DNA of 64,000 nt from Eubacterium sp. MSJ-21 (GTDB taxonomy: Bacteria; Bacillota; Clostridia; Lachnospirales; Lachnospiraceae): assembly GCF_018918185.1 (NCBI RefSeq), contig NZ_JAHLPZ010000002.1, forward strand, positions 248,001-312,000. The letters run 5' to 3'. How positions within the stretch are numbered: position 1 is the stretch's first letter; every line of letters starts with the position of its first letter. A model generated the notes under the pieces. That model had not been told where the DNA came from. It made no database searches and saw nothing but the letters and a program-made list of their open reading frames with translations. The translations under genes and the position numbers were made by a program. Below, piece by piece: positions 36,341 through 45,758 of this stretch.

Positions 36341-37798
36341 CTATTTCAGTCGCTTCAAGATTTCAAGTGTATATTCCCACGTTCTCTGCACGCTGTCAAC
36401 ATGTAATTGCTCGTTCGGCGTGTGAATGTCATACATCTGCGGTCCGTATGATACACAGTCCAGATCTTTCATCTTATCCATAAACAGACCACATTCCACA
36501 CCTGCATGGATCACATCCAGCTTCGGCTTCTCGCCGTACAGCTCCTCATAGACAGCAACCATCAGATCGCGCAGTTTCGAATCCTGCTTATACTCCCATG
36601 CCGGATATGTTCCACTCTCGGTGTACTGCCCGCCCAGACGTTCACACAGTGTCCTTATCTGTAAAGCAAGCAGATTCTTCTCACTGCCGACACTACTCCG
36701 CACCGAAAAGCCCATCTGTACTTCATCTTCCTTCGTCGTAAGAATCCCAAGGTTCAACGAGGTCTGCACCAGTCCCGGCATCGCATCACTCATCTTCTGC
36801 ACACCGTTTGGAAGCAGAAAAAGTGCATCAATGATTGCATCCCCGCTCGCACGGTTCATTACCTGCGTCACCGCTTCTGTGCATTCTGTCATCTTCAATG
36901 TCACTTCCGGATCACTTACCTCATATTCATGTCTGATTGTCTCCTGCAGCGTCTGCACTGCCTGCTTCACAGCATCCTTTGCTTCTGCCTCCACAGCAAG
37001 CACTGCCTGTGCCGCACGTGGAATCGCGTTGTCCTTCTTTCCGCCGTCAATCGACAAAATCCGGATATCTGCCACTGTCCGTATTGTTTTTAGTGCTCTG
37101 CCAAGCGTCTTGTTCGCATTTGCACGCTGCTTGATGATCTCCATACCGGAATGTCCACCGAGCAGACCATCCACAATAAGCTGCATGCTGACCGGGTGTT
37201 TCAAGTCGCAGGTCTCCCGGCAAACCGGCATATGGCAGACCGCCGTCATTCCTCCGGCACAGCCGACCAGCAGCTGTCCCTCATCCTCCGAATCAAGATT
37301 CAGCATATAAGATGCCTGCAGATCCTCGGTTGTAATCCCTGCCGCGCCAAGCATACCGATTTCTTCATCCACCGTAATCACAACTTCGAGCGCCGGATGT
37401 GGAATATCCGTGGCATCTAAGATTGCCAGTGCAAATGCAACCGCAATTCCATCGTCGCCGCCAAGGGTTGTCCGGTCGGCACAGATCACATTCCCATCAA
37501 GCACCAGATCCAGTCCCTGCGTATGGAAATCAATCTCCTTATCGTCCGTCTTCTCGCAGACCATATCCATATGTCCCTGGATCATCACAACCGGCGCATC
37601 TTCATAACCACATGACGCCGGCTTTTTGATGATGACATTTCCAAGTGTATCCTGTCTCACATAGAGCTTCCGTTCCTTTGCAAATGCAACCAGATAATCA
37701 CTGATTGCCTGTGTGTCGGAAGATCCATGCGGAATCCCACAGATCTCTTCAAAATAATGAAAGACTGCTTTCGGTTCTAACTGTGCAAGCACTGCCAT
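36341..37798 (-). CDS. pepD: aminoacyl-histidine dipeptidase PepD (M20)
   Basis: Zinc peptidase that splits X-His dipeptides. 485 residues. Metal ligands are visible: H and D in MIQGHMDMVCEK (about 65), the bridging D in TLGGDDGIAVA (about 105), the catalytic E in TVDEEIGMLGA (about 138) and the final H near the C-terminus (IHAGVECGLF and YDIHTPNEQ). The frame opens at 37834, but GGAGG before the ATG at 37798 sets the start. 19 bases upstream of hisC. Confidence 0.94.
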   Translation of the reverse strand: MAVLAQLEPKAVFHYFEEICGIPHGSSDTQAISDYLVAFAKERKLYVRQDTLGNVIIKKPASCGYEDAPVVMIQGHMDMVCEKTDDKEIDFHTQGLDLVLDGNVICADRTTLGGDDGIAVAFALAILDATDIPHPALEVVITVDEEIGMLGAAGITTEDLQASYMLNLDSEDEGQLLVGCAGGMTAVCHMPVCRETCDLKHPVSMQLIVDGLLGGHSGMEIIKQRANANKTLGRALKTIRTVADIRILSIDGGKKDNAIPRAAQAVLAVEAEAKDAVKQAVQTLQETIRHEYEVSDPEVTLKMTECTEAVTQVMNRASGDAIIDALFLLPNGVQKMSDAMPGLVQTSLNLGILTTKEDEVQMGFSVRSSVGSEKNLLALQIRTLCERLGGQYTESGTYPAWEYKQDSKLRDLMVAVYEELYGEKPKLDVIHAGVECGLFMDKMKDLDCVSYGPQMYDIHTPNEQLHVDSVQRTWEYTLEILKRLK

Positions 37799-37835
37799 AT
37801 TGGCTGCCTCCTTTATTTTCGCAATTACATGCAAA

Positions 37836-40205
37836 TTATTTTTTCTTTATAGTTCTTACTTTCTCTTCAAATGCGGCAATGAAATGTGCCACCTTCTCCT
37901 CTGTCCGAAGTTGTGCGTCGAGATAAACCAGGATCTCGCGCAGGGACTTCTGAGGGGAATACTGATAATTGTTCCGAATCAATCCGATATCCCAGCCTTC
38001 GGCTGCCCACGCGCTGTCCGCTGCTTCAAGCAGTGCATCATCCTCGCAGATAACCTTGAGCTGTGTATCCACGCTGTAGCTATATGGGGACTTCACATCA
38101 AGATAGACGCGTGTCTGTCCGAATACATCCTCTGCTGCCGAAGAGGTTGCAGCCAGAATGTCATAATAGCCTTCCTCCACCGTAAACTGTCCGAGATCCA
38201 TGTCGTACGACGCAAGGCTGCTTCTTGCAATTGTGAAGGTCACATTCTTCTTTTCTCCCGGTGCAAGCATTACCTTCTCAAAAGCCTTCAGCTCCTTCTC
38301 CGGCTTCGAAAGTGTACTGTACGGATCATGGATATATATCTGTACAACCTCGCTGCCTGCCACCTTACCGGTATTCTCCACACTTGTATGAACCTTGATC
38401 ATATCCCCGTCAACCACTGCATCGATCAGTCTGCAGTCAAATGTCGTATACGACAATCCATATCCAAACGGATACCGCGGACGAAGCTTCTTCTTATCAT
38501 AATACCGGTAACCGACGTAAATACCCTCACCATAGGATACATGATACCCATCTCCCGGGAAATTCATGTATGTTGGCATATCTTCGATTCTCTCCGGGAA
38601 TGTAATCGTCAGTTTGCCGGATGGATTCACCCGTCCCGCAATCATATCAGAAAGTGCCTTTGCACCTGCCATACCCGGAAGGAACGTTGCAAAGACAGCC
38701 TTTACATTGTCTGTATCAATCTCACGCATATCGATCGGACCGCATGTATTTAATACTAAGATTACATTCTTGCCCGCCTGCTCCAATCGTTTTAACACTT
38801 CCAGATCTTTATCTGCAAGTGCAAGCGTCTTGCGGTCATTTCCTTCCATGCCAGGCACTATGCCGATCACAACCGCATACTCTGCCTGTGACTCATCAAC
38901 CACATCAAAATACCTTGCAAATTCCGCCGCTACGTCACCATGACGGCTTGTATCAATGCCTGCAGAACCGGAACCACACTCCAGCATCTGTGCATGTCCG
39001 CTGCCAAGCAGTGCGATTTTTGTATGCTCTGCAAGAGGACATGCTTCATTTTTAAGCAATACGATTCCCTCGCATGCTGCCTCGTATGCCGCCTCGTCCG
39101 TCTGCTTTATAATCGCCTCAACCGGAAGCTTGTCCACTTCTTCCTTCTTATAATTCTCAGTGATCCAGTTGATTGCAGCAAGCACACGTGCACACGCCTG
39201 ATTAAGTTTTTCTTCTTCAAGTGTACCATCTTTCACAGCATCACAGATTGTCTGTGCTTCCCCAGGACCTGGCATCGCAAGATCCGTCCCACCGGCAAGC
39301 GCCTTTACAGGATCCAAGACAGCACCCCAGTCCGACATCACCATACCTTCAAACCCAAAATCCTTGCGCAGCTTCTCGTCCAACAGCCATTCATTCTCTG
39401 TACACCGCACACCGTTGATGCGGTTATACGCATTCATAATAGACTTTGTACCGCCCTCTTTCACGCACGCACGGAACCCTGGGAGATAAATCTCTTCCAG
39501 TGCGCGCTTCGAGATCGTCTCATCAATACCTACCCTGTTTGTCTCCTGACTGTTCGCCGCATAATGCTTCACCGTCGCAGAGACACCATAGCTCTGGATT
39601 CCCTTCACAATCTCCGGTGCAAGCTTCGATACGACACACGGATCTTCGGAGTATCCCTCGAAGAGACGTCCGTTTCTAGGATCCCGCAGGATGTTGACAT
39701 TTGGTCCAAGCAGGAAATGCACACCATAGACACAACTCTCTAAGCCAAGTGCCTCTCCAACCTTGCGGATTACATCCGGATTCCACGTACAACCAAGCAG
39801 GATGCCCGGCGGATAACAACCCGGTGCATAATCCTTTCCCTGCAGACGCGCATCCATATACTTCTTGATCCAGCCATACAAGATCTTCTCATCCGCAGAG
39901 AGCTTCTCCGACTCAAAATAATGTTCAATCACATGCACAAGTCTTGTACTTCCGATTATATTAACCGGCTTGCTTGTATCTGCGTCTATCTGCTTACGTT
40001 CCTCGGCATTCGACCAATCCTCATACTCGGTCATATCTCCAAATACCTGCTCCAGATTCATGCCGGTAGCGCCATCTAACAGCTGCATCCGTGGTACGCC
40101 GAGACGGTCAATCCCATAGCTTCCGAAGAAGGTTGCACCATTGACCAGATGTGCCTTCTCCTCCAATGTCATTTTATCAATCAGTTGATCAATATTATTT
40201 GTCAT
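37836..40205 (-). CDS. glycoside hydrolase family 3 beta-glycosidase
   Basis: 789-residue exo-acting beta-glycosidase, probably beta-glucosidase. Residues 1-330 form the (beta/alpha)8 domain with KHYAANSQETNR (acid/base and substrate ligands) and the nucleophile Asp in GMVMSDWGAV (about 290). Next the alpha/beta sandwich domain (to about 600) and a C-terminal Fn3-like domain (GSEVVQIYIHDPY...PEKELKAFEKV). No signal peptide, so it works on imported oligosaccharides in the cytosol. AAGGAGG precedes the ATG. Not in an obvious sugar-uptake operon. Exact specificity cannot be read from the sequence. Confidence 0.93.
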   Translation of the reverse strand: MTNNIDQLIDKMTLEEKAHLVNGATFFGSYGIDRLGVPRMQLLDGATGMNLEQVFGDMTEYEDWSNAEERKQIDADTSKPVNIIGSTRLVHVIEHYFESEKLSADEKILYGWIKKYMDARLQGKDYAPGCYPPGILLGCTWNPDVIRKVGEALGLESCVYGVHFLLGPNVNILRDPRNGRLFEGYSEDPCVVSKLAPEIVKGIQSYGVSATVKHYAANSQETNRVGIDETISKRALEEIYLPGFRACVKEGGTKSIMNAYNRINGVRCTENEWLLDEKLRKDFGFEGMVMSDWGAVLDPVKALAGGTDLAMPGPGEAQTICDAVKDGTLEEEKLNQACARVLAAINWITENYKKEEVDKLPVEAIIKQTDEAAYEAACEGIVLLKNEACPLAEHTKIALLGSGHAQMLECGSGSAGIDTSRHGDVAAEFARYFDVVDESQAEYAVVIGIVPGMEGNDRKTLALADKDLEVLKRLEQAGKNVILVLNTCGPIDMREIDTDNVKAVFATFLPGMAGAKALSDMIAGRVNPSGKLTITFPERIEDMPTYMNFPGDGYHVSYGEGIYVGYRYYDKKKLRPRYPFGYGLSYTTFDCRLIDAVVDGDMIKVHTSVENTGKVAGSEVVQIYIHDPYSTLSKPEKELKAFEKVMLAPGEKKNVTFTIARSSLASYDMDLGQFTVEEGYYDILAATSSAAEDVFGQTRVYLDVKSPYSYSVDTQLKVICEDDALLEAADSAWAAEGWDIGLIRNNYQYSPQKSLREILVYLDAQLRTEEKVAHFIAAFEEKVRTIKKK

Positions 40206-40233
40206 GTGTATGTCCTCCTTATGATATAATGAA

Positions 40234-40277
40234 GCACGCTGATGCGTGCGCAGGTCATCACGCTAGCGCGTGGTGAC
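40234..40277. repeat. pair of GC-rich hairpins
   Basis: GCACGC-TGAT-GCGTGC (40234-40249) is followed four bases on by GTCATCACGC-TAGC-GCGTGGTGAC (40254-40277). Neither has a T-run on either side, so they do not look like plain terminators. They lie between uppP and the GH3 gene. Role unknown. Confidence 0.6.
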
Positions 40278-40304
40278 ATATAATATAATAAGCAGTTTTA
40301 TTAA

Positions 40305-41138
40305 TTATGCAGCAAGCGCAAAATATGCAATCACGGCGATGCCGAGGATAATACGATACACGCCGAACACCTGGAAATCATGCTTCTTGATATAGCTCAT
40401 CAGGAACTTGATCACTACAAGTGAAACAGCAAACGCAACGGCACAGCCGACAATCAGGATTACAAGCTCCGAGCTTGTGATTGCCACACTCATCTTGATT
40501 ACCTTCAAAAGGGAATATCCAAACATAACCGGAACTGCTAAGAAGAATGTAAACTCAGCAGCTGCTACACGGGATACCCCAATCAGGAGTGCACCTATAA
40601 TCGTCGAACCGGAGCGGGATGTACCCGGTACGATGGATAACACTTGGAAAAGACCGATCAAAAACGCAGTCTTGTATGTGATATCTTCCAGCTTCTCCAC
40701 CTTCGGCGTCCGTGTCTTGTTCCAGCGTTCCACGATGATAAAGACGATACCGTAAAAGATCAAGGCACCTGCGATCACATACGGCGTCTCAAAATGTGCT
40801 GTGATATAATCATCAAACAGCAGTGTCACGATAGCGCCCGGTATGCAGGCAACAATTACCTTAAACCACAGGGAAAATGTCTCCTTCACACAGACCGGTT
40901 TTGTCTTGTCTTTCATCTGGAATGGCCACATTTTTTTCCAGAACAACAGGATAACTGCCAAAATTGCTCCAAGCTGGATGACAACAAAAAACATCTCCTT
41001 GAACTCTTTGGATGCCTGAATCTGGATGAACTCATCCACCAGAAGCATATGTCCGGTGCTGCTGATTGGAAGCCATTCTGTGACTCCTTCTACAATTCCT
41101 AAAAAAACGACCTTTAAAATTTCAACTATACTTAACAT
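40305..41138 (-). CDS. uppP: undecaprenyl-diphosphatase UppP (BacA)
   Basis: Membrane enzyme that recycles undecaprenyl pyrophosphate to the monophosphate carrier for wall synthesis and gives bacitracin resistance when abundant. 277 residues, about eight membrane helices. The two signatures EGVTEWLPISSTGHMLL (about 18) and PGTSRSGSTI (about 172) are intact. GGAGG precedes the ATG. A GC-rich hairpin (41150-41180) lies right at the ribosome binding site. Confidence 0.97.
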   Translation of the reverse strand: MLSIVEILKVVFLGIVEGVTEWLPISSTGHMLLVDEFIQIQASKEFKEMFFVVIQLGAILAVILLFWKKMWPFQMKDKTKPVCVKETFSLWFKVIVACIPGAIVTLLFDDYITAHFETPYVIAGALIFYGIVFIIVERWNKTRTPKVEKLEDITYKTAFLIGLFQVLSIVPGTSRSGSTIIGALLIGVSRVAAAEFTFFLAVPVMFGYSLLKVIKMSVAITSSELVILIVGCAVAFAVSLVVIKFLMSYIKKHDFQVFGVYRIILGIAVIAYFALAA

Positions 41139-41197
41139 GGTTTCCTCCGGCAGAGGTGTTTGTATCCAAAATACCCCTGCATTTTGATTTTAATATT

Positions 41198-42682
41198 TTA
41201 TGAATTTTTCTTTTTCTTGATCTGCTCTTCCATCGCCTGAATTACAATCTCCAACGCTTTTATTCGCGCATATTTTTTATCGTTGGATTCGAGAATATGC
41301 CAGGGCGCATACGTCGTATTGGTCTTTTGCAGCATCTCATCGACCGCCTCCTCATACGCATCCCACTTCTCCCGGTTTCTCCAGTCTTCATCGGTGATCT
41401 TCCAGCGTTTCTCCGGGGTATTCTGGCGAAGTGTAAACCGCTCTAACTGGGTATCCTTGTCGATCTGCACCCAGAACTTCACAATAACAGCGCCCCAGTC
41501 ATTAAGTTCTTTCTCAAACTCATTGATCTCGTTGTATGCCCGCTGCCAGTCATTTTCCGAACAGAAGCCCTCCAGACGTTCTACCATCACACGTCCATAC
41601 CAGGTACGGTCAAAGATTGCAACGTGTCCGCTCTTCGGCAGTCTGGTCCAGAAGCGCCACAGGAAATGCCGGTTTTTCTCGTGTGGCTCCGGGCTTGCAA
41701 TCGGGTGAACCTCATAGCCGCGCGCATCAAGAGCCGCAGTAATCCGCTTGATATTACCACCCTTTCCGGCGGCATCCCAGCCCTCATAAGAGATAATAAC
41801 CGGAATCTTCTCACGATATAACACATTGTGCAGTTCCGACAACCGCTTTTGCAGCTTTTCGAGCTTTTCCTGATACTCTTCCTCTGAAAGTGACTTATTC
41901 AAATTAACCTCTGCAAGCTTCGGAATCGGCTCTAATGGGAACACATTCTGCAGGATTGGAACCGCATGTCCGGCATTTGCAAGTGCAGTCTCAATATTCT
42001 GGTTGATGCGCTCTAAGATCTGCAGCTCTGCCCATTTTTTGCTCTTGGCATCGACTGCATACCACGGTGCATACGACTGGTTTGTCTGCTCCATATACGC
42101 CTGATAGGCGTCTGAACATTTCTTGTACTTTTTGTTCTGCCACAAGTCTTCCTCGGAGACACGCCACGCCGTGTTCTCATCGGCAAGCAGTTCTTCCATC
42201 CGCTTCCTCTGCTCTTTCTCATCGATATAGAAAAAGAATTTCAGAATCGTGTAGCCATTGTCCGAGAGTGTCCGTTCAAACCGCTTGATACTGCGGATCT
42301 TCTTCTCAAAAGCGTCATCATCCAGCTGTTCATGCACACGGTCTCTCACGATTTCTTCCATCCAGCCGCCGTCCATGAACGTGAACTGTCCATTCTCCGG
42401 AATCCGCTTGAAATACCGGTATAAAAATGGTTTCCGAAGCTCCGTCGGCTCCGGCTGATCCATCGTCTCGACATGGAAAAACCGCGGATCCATACTCTTT
42501 ATGATCCGGCTTAACATACTCCCCTTTCCGGCAGCGCCAAAGCCTTCAAACAAAACAAGTACCGGAAGCTTCGCTTCTTTCACCTTGATCTGCAGTGCTG
42601 CAAGCTTCTCTCTCGCCACGGCCAGTCTTTTCCCAAGCTCCGCATCCTGTGGTTTCGTGATTGATGCGATCATTTTTTCCAT
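41198..42682 (-). CDS. pap: polyphosphate:AMP phosphotransferase (two-domain PPK2)
   Basis: 494-residue enzyme with two PPK2 domains, which makes ADP from AMP and polyphosphate. The N-terminal domain has LFEGFGAAGKGSMLSRI (Walker A, about 46) but a modified B segment (GGWMEEIVRDRV). The C-terminal domain has SYEGWDAAGKGGNIKRI (about 298) and the standard FDRTWYGRVMVER. So the C-terminal domain is probably the active one, as in the Acinetobacter enzyme. AAGGGG before the ATG sets the start. It lies between uppP and proA. Confidence 0.9.
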   Translation of the reverse strand: MEKMIASITKPQDAELGKRLAVAREKLAALQIKVKEAKLPVLVLFEGFGAAGKGSMLSRIIKSMDPRFFHVETMDQPEPTELRKPFLYRYFKRIPENGQFTFMDGGWMEEIVRDRVHEQLDDDAFEKKIRSIKRFERTLSDNGYTILKFFFYIDEKEQRKRMEELLADENTAWRVSEEDLWQNKKYKKCSDAYQAYMEQTNQSYAPWYAVDAKSKKWAELQILERINQNIETALANAGHAVPILQNVFPLEPIPKLAEVNLNKSLSEEEYQEKLEKLQKRLSELHNVLYREKIPVIISYEGWDAAGKGGNIKRITAALDARGYEVHPIASPEPHEKNRHFLWRFWTRLPKSGHVAIFDRTWYGRVMVERLEGFCSENDWQRAYNEINEFEKELNDWGAVIVKFWVQIDKDTQLERFTLRQNTPEKRWKITDEDWRNREKWDAYEEAVDEMLQKTNTTYAPWHILESNDKKYARIKALEIVIQAMEEQIKKKKNS

Positions 42683-42750
42683 ATCCCGTATCCCCTTTCG
42701 TATGTCATGATTCGTTTTTGAACCGCACGCCTTTCCTCATCCTCATAGCA

Positions 42751-44031
42751 TCAAGGCAGATCAACAAAATGGAACTTCTTCCTTCCCTGTGCATAATCAT
42801 CGACAATATGTCCATCGCCAAACAGTTTATATTTGTAGCTGAGCAGCCCCTCTAATCCGACCGGACCTCTCGCATGTAATTTACTTGTACTGATGCCGAC
42901 CTCTGCACCAAATCCATAGCGATAGCCATCTGCAAACCTTGTAGAACAGTTCTGGTATACCCCGGCAGAATCAACCATGCGCATGAAATGCAGCGCAGTC
43001 TCCTTGTTCTCCGTTACGATGCTGTCTGTGTGATGGGAACCATGCCGGTTGATATGGTCGATTGCCTCATCCACCGATTCCACAATCTTCGCAGAGAGAA
43101 TATAATCAAGGTACTCGGTATCATCGTCCTTCTCCGTCGCAGGTACACAATCTACAAGCGCCTGAATCTCCTTCGTTCCGCGAAGCTCAACATGCTTTTC
43201 TTTCAGTGCCTGTGCCAGCTTCGGAACCAGATTCTTCGCGATATCCTTGTGTACGAGCAATGTCTCTACTGTGTTGCAGGCACTGACATACTGTGTCTTC
43301 GCATCTAAGATGATTGGAATCGCCTTCTCGATATCCGCATCCTTATCCACATAGATATGGCATATTCCGTCCGCATGCCCCATAACCGGGATATTTGTAT
43401 GGCTCATAATATACTGTACAAATGCATTGGAACCGCGCGGAATCAGAAGATCCACCGACTCCTGACAGGTAAGCAGTTCGTTAATCTCACTTCTTGCTTC
43501 AAGCTGTAACATGCAATGCTCCGGGAGTCCTGCTTTCCGTACCGCCGCATAGATCGTATCAAATAAGATCTTGTTGCTCTTAGCTGCTTCGCTTCCGCCC
43601 TTTAAGATCACACAGTTTCCACTCTTGATGCAGAGCGCCGATATCTGCACGAGTGCGTCCGGTCTCGCCTCGAAGATGACGCCGATCACACCGATCGGAC
43701 AGGTCTCGCGATACAGAGTAAGTCCCTCATCCAGCTCTCTCGCAAGCTTCGTCTGAAACAGCGGATCCGGCATCTGCACCAGATCATGGATGCCGTTTAT
43801 GACATCACGCAGCTTACCCTCGTCGAATCTGAGGCGTTTTAAAACAGGGGCCGCAATTCCATCTGCCTCCGCCTGTTCCATATCCTGTCTGTTTGCTTCA
43901 AAGATTGCATCTTTATTATCTGTCAATGCTTTCGCAACCGCCAAAAGTGCCTGGTCCCGGAGTTCTCCGGTTGTTCCAGCCAGCTTTGGTCCCGCCAGCT
44001 TTACAAGTCCTGCCTGTTGTTCTATCGTCAT
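42751..44031 (-). CDS. proA: glutamate-5-semialdehyde dehydrogenase ProA
   Basis: NADPH-dependent reductase of glutamyl phosphate in proline synthesis. 426 residues. IGVIFEARPDALVQI and KGGSEAAKSNK (cofactor region) and the catalytic cysteine in VSACNTVETLLV (about 256) are present, and the C-terminal GPVGLEGLLSYKYKLFGDG is typical. A longer frame from 44088 is rejected: AAGGAGG lies before the ATG at 44031. proB is not next to it here. Confidence 0.96.
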   Translation of the reverse strand: MTIEQQAGLVKLAGPKLAGTTGELRDQALLAVAKALTDNKDAIFEANRQDMEQAEADGIAAPVLKRLRFDEGKLRDVINGIHDLVQMPDPLFQTKLARELDEGLTLYRETCPIGVIGVIFEARPDALVQISALCIKSGNCVILKGGSEAAKSNKILFDTIYAAVRKAGLPEHCMLQLEARSEINELLTCQESVDLLIPRGSNAFVQYIMSHTNIPVMGHADGICHIYVDKDADIEKAIPIILDAKTQYVSACNTVETLLVHKDIAKNLVPKLAQALKEKHVELRGTKEIQALVDCVPATEKDDDTEYLDYILSAKIVESVDEAIDHINRHGSHHTDSIVTENKETALHFMRMVDSAGVYQNCSTRFADGYRYGFGAEVGISTSKLHARGPVGLEGLLSYKYKLFGDGHIVDDYAQGRKKFHFVDLP

Positions 44032-44109
44032 ATGCTCCTCCTTACTGTGTATCTTGCAAATATCATCTATCACACATTGTTTTTCCAACTATCTGTTTGT
44101 ATTCTATAA

Positions 44110-44730
44110 CTACCGTATGAAATTCGTCTGGTTTGAGCGGTCTGCCACCGGCGGCACAATTCCCTTTTCCTTACCGGCCTCTAAGCATTTTAATACCCAC
44201 GCCATATTGTGTCCGAGATTACGCATCGTCTGCATGCCCTCGAGATCCTTCGCCGCATCCTCGGCACATCTTCCATGCACCTGATTCCAATAGGTCGATC
44301 CGACGGTAATCATCTGCGTGATACCGAAATATTTATTAAGCACATCAAACGTTGTCGCTGTACCACCACGTCTTGCAACTGCGACCGAAGCTCCCGGCTT
44401 GTGGGCAAAACACCTGCCACTACTATAAAAGACACGGTCTAAGAACGACTGGATCCGCCCACTTGGATGTGCATAGTAAACCGGTGTACCGAATATATAT
44501 CCATCTGCTTCCTTTGCTTTTGCAACAAACGCATTTACCGCATCATCCGAGAAGATACAGCCATTCTCTGTACACTGCCCGCAACCAAGGCAGTCTGCGA
44601 CCGGTCCACCGCCGATCTGAAAGATTTCATATTCTATTCCATCTTCCTCGAGTGCCTTTCCTACCTCGTTCAAAGCTGCCATCGTCGTTCCGTTGATATG
44701 GGAACTTCCGTTTAACATCAATACTTTCAT
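44110..44730 (-). CDS. flavodoxin family / NADPH-dependent FMN reductase-like protein
   Basis: 206-residue flavoprotein. MLNGSSHINGTTMAAL at the N-terminus is the FMN phosphate loop, and FGTPVYYAHPSGRIQSFLDR is the second flavin loop. The segment CLGCGQCTENGC (about 50) has four cysteines, as in iron-sulfur flavoproteins, though only some may bind a cluster. Likely an electron-transfer or reductase role under anaerobic conditions. It stands 79 bases upstream of proA in the same direction. Confidence 0.85.
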   Translation of the reverse strand: MKVLMLNGSSHINGTTMAALNEVGKALEEDGIEYEIFQIGGGPVADCLGCGQCTENGCIFSDDAVNAFVAKAKEADGYIFGTPVYYAHPSGRIQSFLDRVFYSSGRCFAHKPGASVAVARRGGTATTFDVLNKYFGITQMITVGSTYWNQVHGRCAEDAAKDLEGMQTMRNLGHNMAWVLKCLEAGKEKGIVPPVADRSNQTNFIR

Positions 44731-44850
44731 CTTATATATCTACTCCTTTCAAACTTTGCACAAGCCATATAATGCGTACATCCACACGACACATGATGTG
44801 ATACCGCACCGGATATATTTTGTGAACGGTTATTTATCCTGTTTCTATCA

Positions 44851-45627
44851 TCATCCAAGCGCTACATCAAGCACCATCATCAGCGCAAAGCCAATCGCTG
44901 TCCCGATCGTTCCGATATTCGTGTGCTCGCCTGCCTGTGCTTCCGGAATCAGTTCCTCCACAACGACATAGATCATCGCACCGGCCGCAAAAGACAGAAA
45001 ATACGGAAGGATCCGTGTCATCTGTGCTGCAAGCAGGATCGTCAGAAATCCAAACACCGGCTCCACTGCACCGGATGCCATGCCACACAAGAATGCTTTC
45101 GGCTTTCCCATTCCCTCGCCCTTTAACGGCATAGAGACAATCGCACCTTCCGGGAAATTCTGAATCGCAATACCAAGCGACAGGGCAAATGCACCCGTAA
45201 TCGTAATTCCCGCATTGCCTGCAAGCGCACCGGCAATCGTGACACCGACCGCCATGCCTTCCGGTATATTGTGTAGCGTGATTGCAAACAGCATCATCAG
45301 TGTCTTACTGATCTTCGTATGTACACCCTCCGGCTTATCACTGTTTAAGTGCAGATGCGGAATCAGGGTATCCAATAACAATAAAAATGCGATACCAAGC
45401 AAAAAGCCGACCACCGCTGGCACCCACGCGATGCCACCCTGTGCCTCCGTCATATCGATTGATGGAATCAGAAGCGACCAGACCGATGCAGCGATCATCA
45501 CGCCGGACGCAAAACCAAGCAACGCTTTCTCAAGCTTCGGAGCGATCTTTTCTTTCATAAAAAATACCATTGCCGCACCAAGTGTTGTTCCTATAAAAGG
45601 TATGCCAAGGGCAATCAATATATTCAT
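44851..45627 (-). CDS. ZIP family metal transporter
   Basis: 258-residue membrane protein, about eight helices. The metal-site motif HNIPEGMAVGV (helix 4, about 118) and QNFPEGAIVSMPL (helix 5, about 154) are those of ZIP transporters for zinc, iron or manganese. A short loop LIPHLHLNS between helices 3 and 4 is the usual histidine-rich loop, here reduced. Metal and control unknown; no metal-regulator gene is adjacent. Confidence 0.92.
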   Translation of the reverse strand: MNILIALGIPFIGTTLGAAMVFFMKEKIAPKLEKALLGFASGVMIAASVWSLLIPSIDMTEAQGGIAWVPAVVGFLLGIAFLLLLDTLIPHLHLNSDKPEGVHTKISKTLMMLFAITLHNIPEGMAVGVTIAGALAGNAGITITGAFALSLGIAIQNFPEGAIVSMPLKGEGMGKPKAFLCGMASGAVEPVFGFLTILLAAQMTRILPYFLSFAAGAMIYVVVEELIPEAQAGEHTNIGTIGTAIGFALMMVLDVALG

Positions 45628-45694
45628 ATATGCCTCCTTATTTCATAGATATCCATATTATATACAAAATAACCGGAATCGGCAACAAAGAATA

Positions 45695-45727
45695 AAGGAT
45701 TGCACGGTCAAAACCAATGCAATCCTT
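45695..45727 (-). terminator. terminator after the pyridoxal kinase gene
   Basis: AAGGATTGCA (45695-45704) pairs with TGCAATCCTT (45718-45727), about 30 bases past the gene's stop; on the minus strand it is followed by TTATTCTTT, a broken T-run. Confidence 0.7.
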
Positions 45728-45758
45728 CCTTGGGGATTCAGATATAAGTAATAAGCAT

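Noticed and set aside
36621-37310. 229-codon plus-strand frame
   Set aside because: Antisense shadow of pepD; Ser/Cys-rich composition and no binding site.
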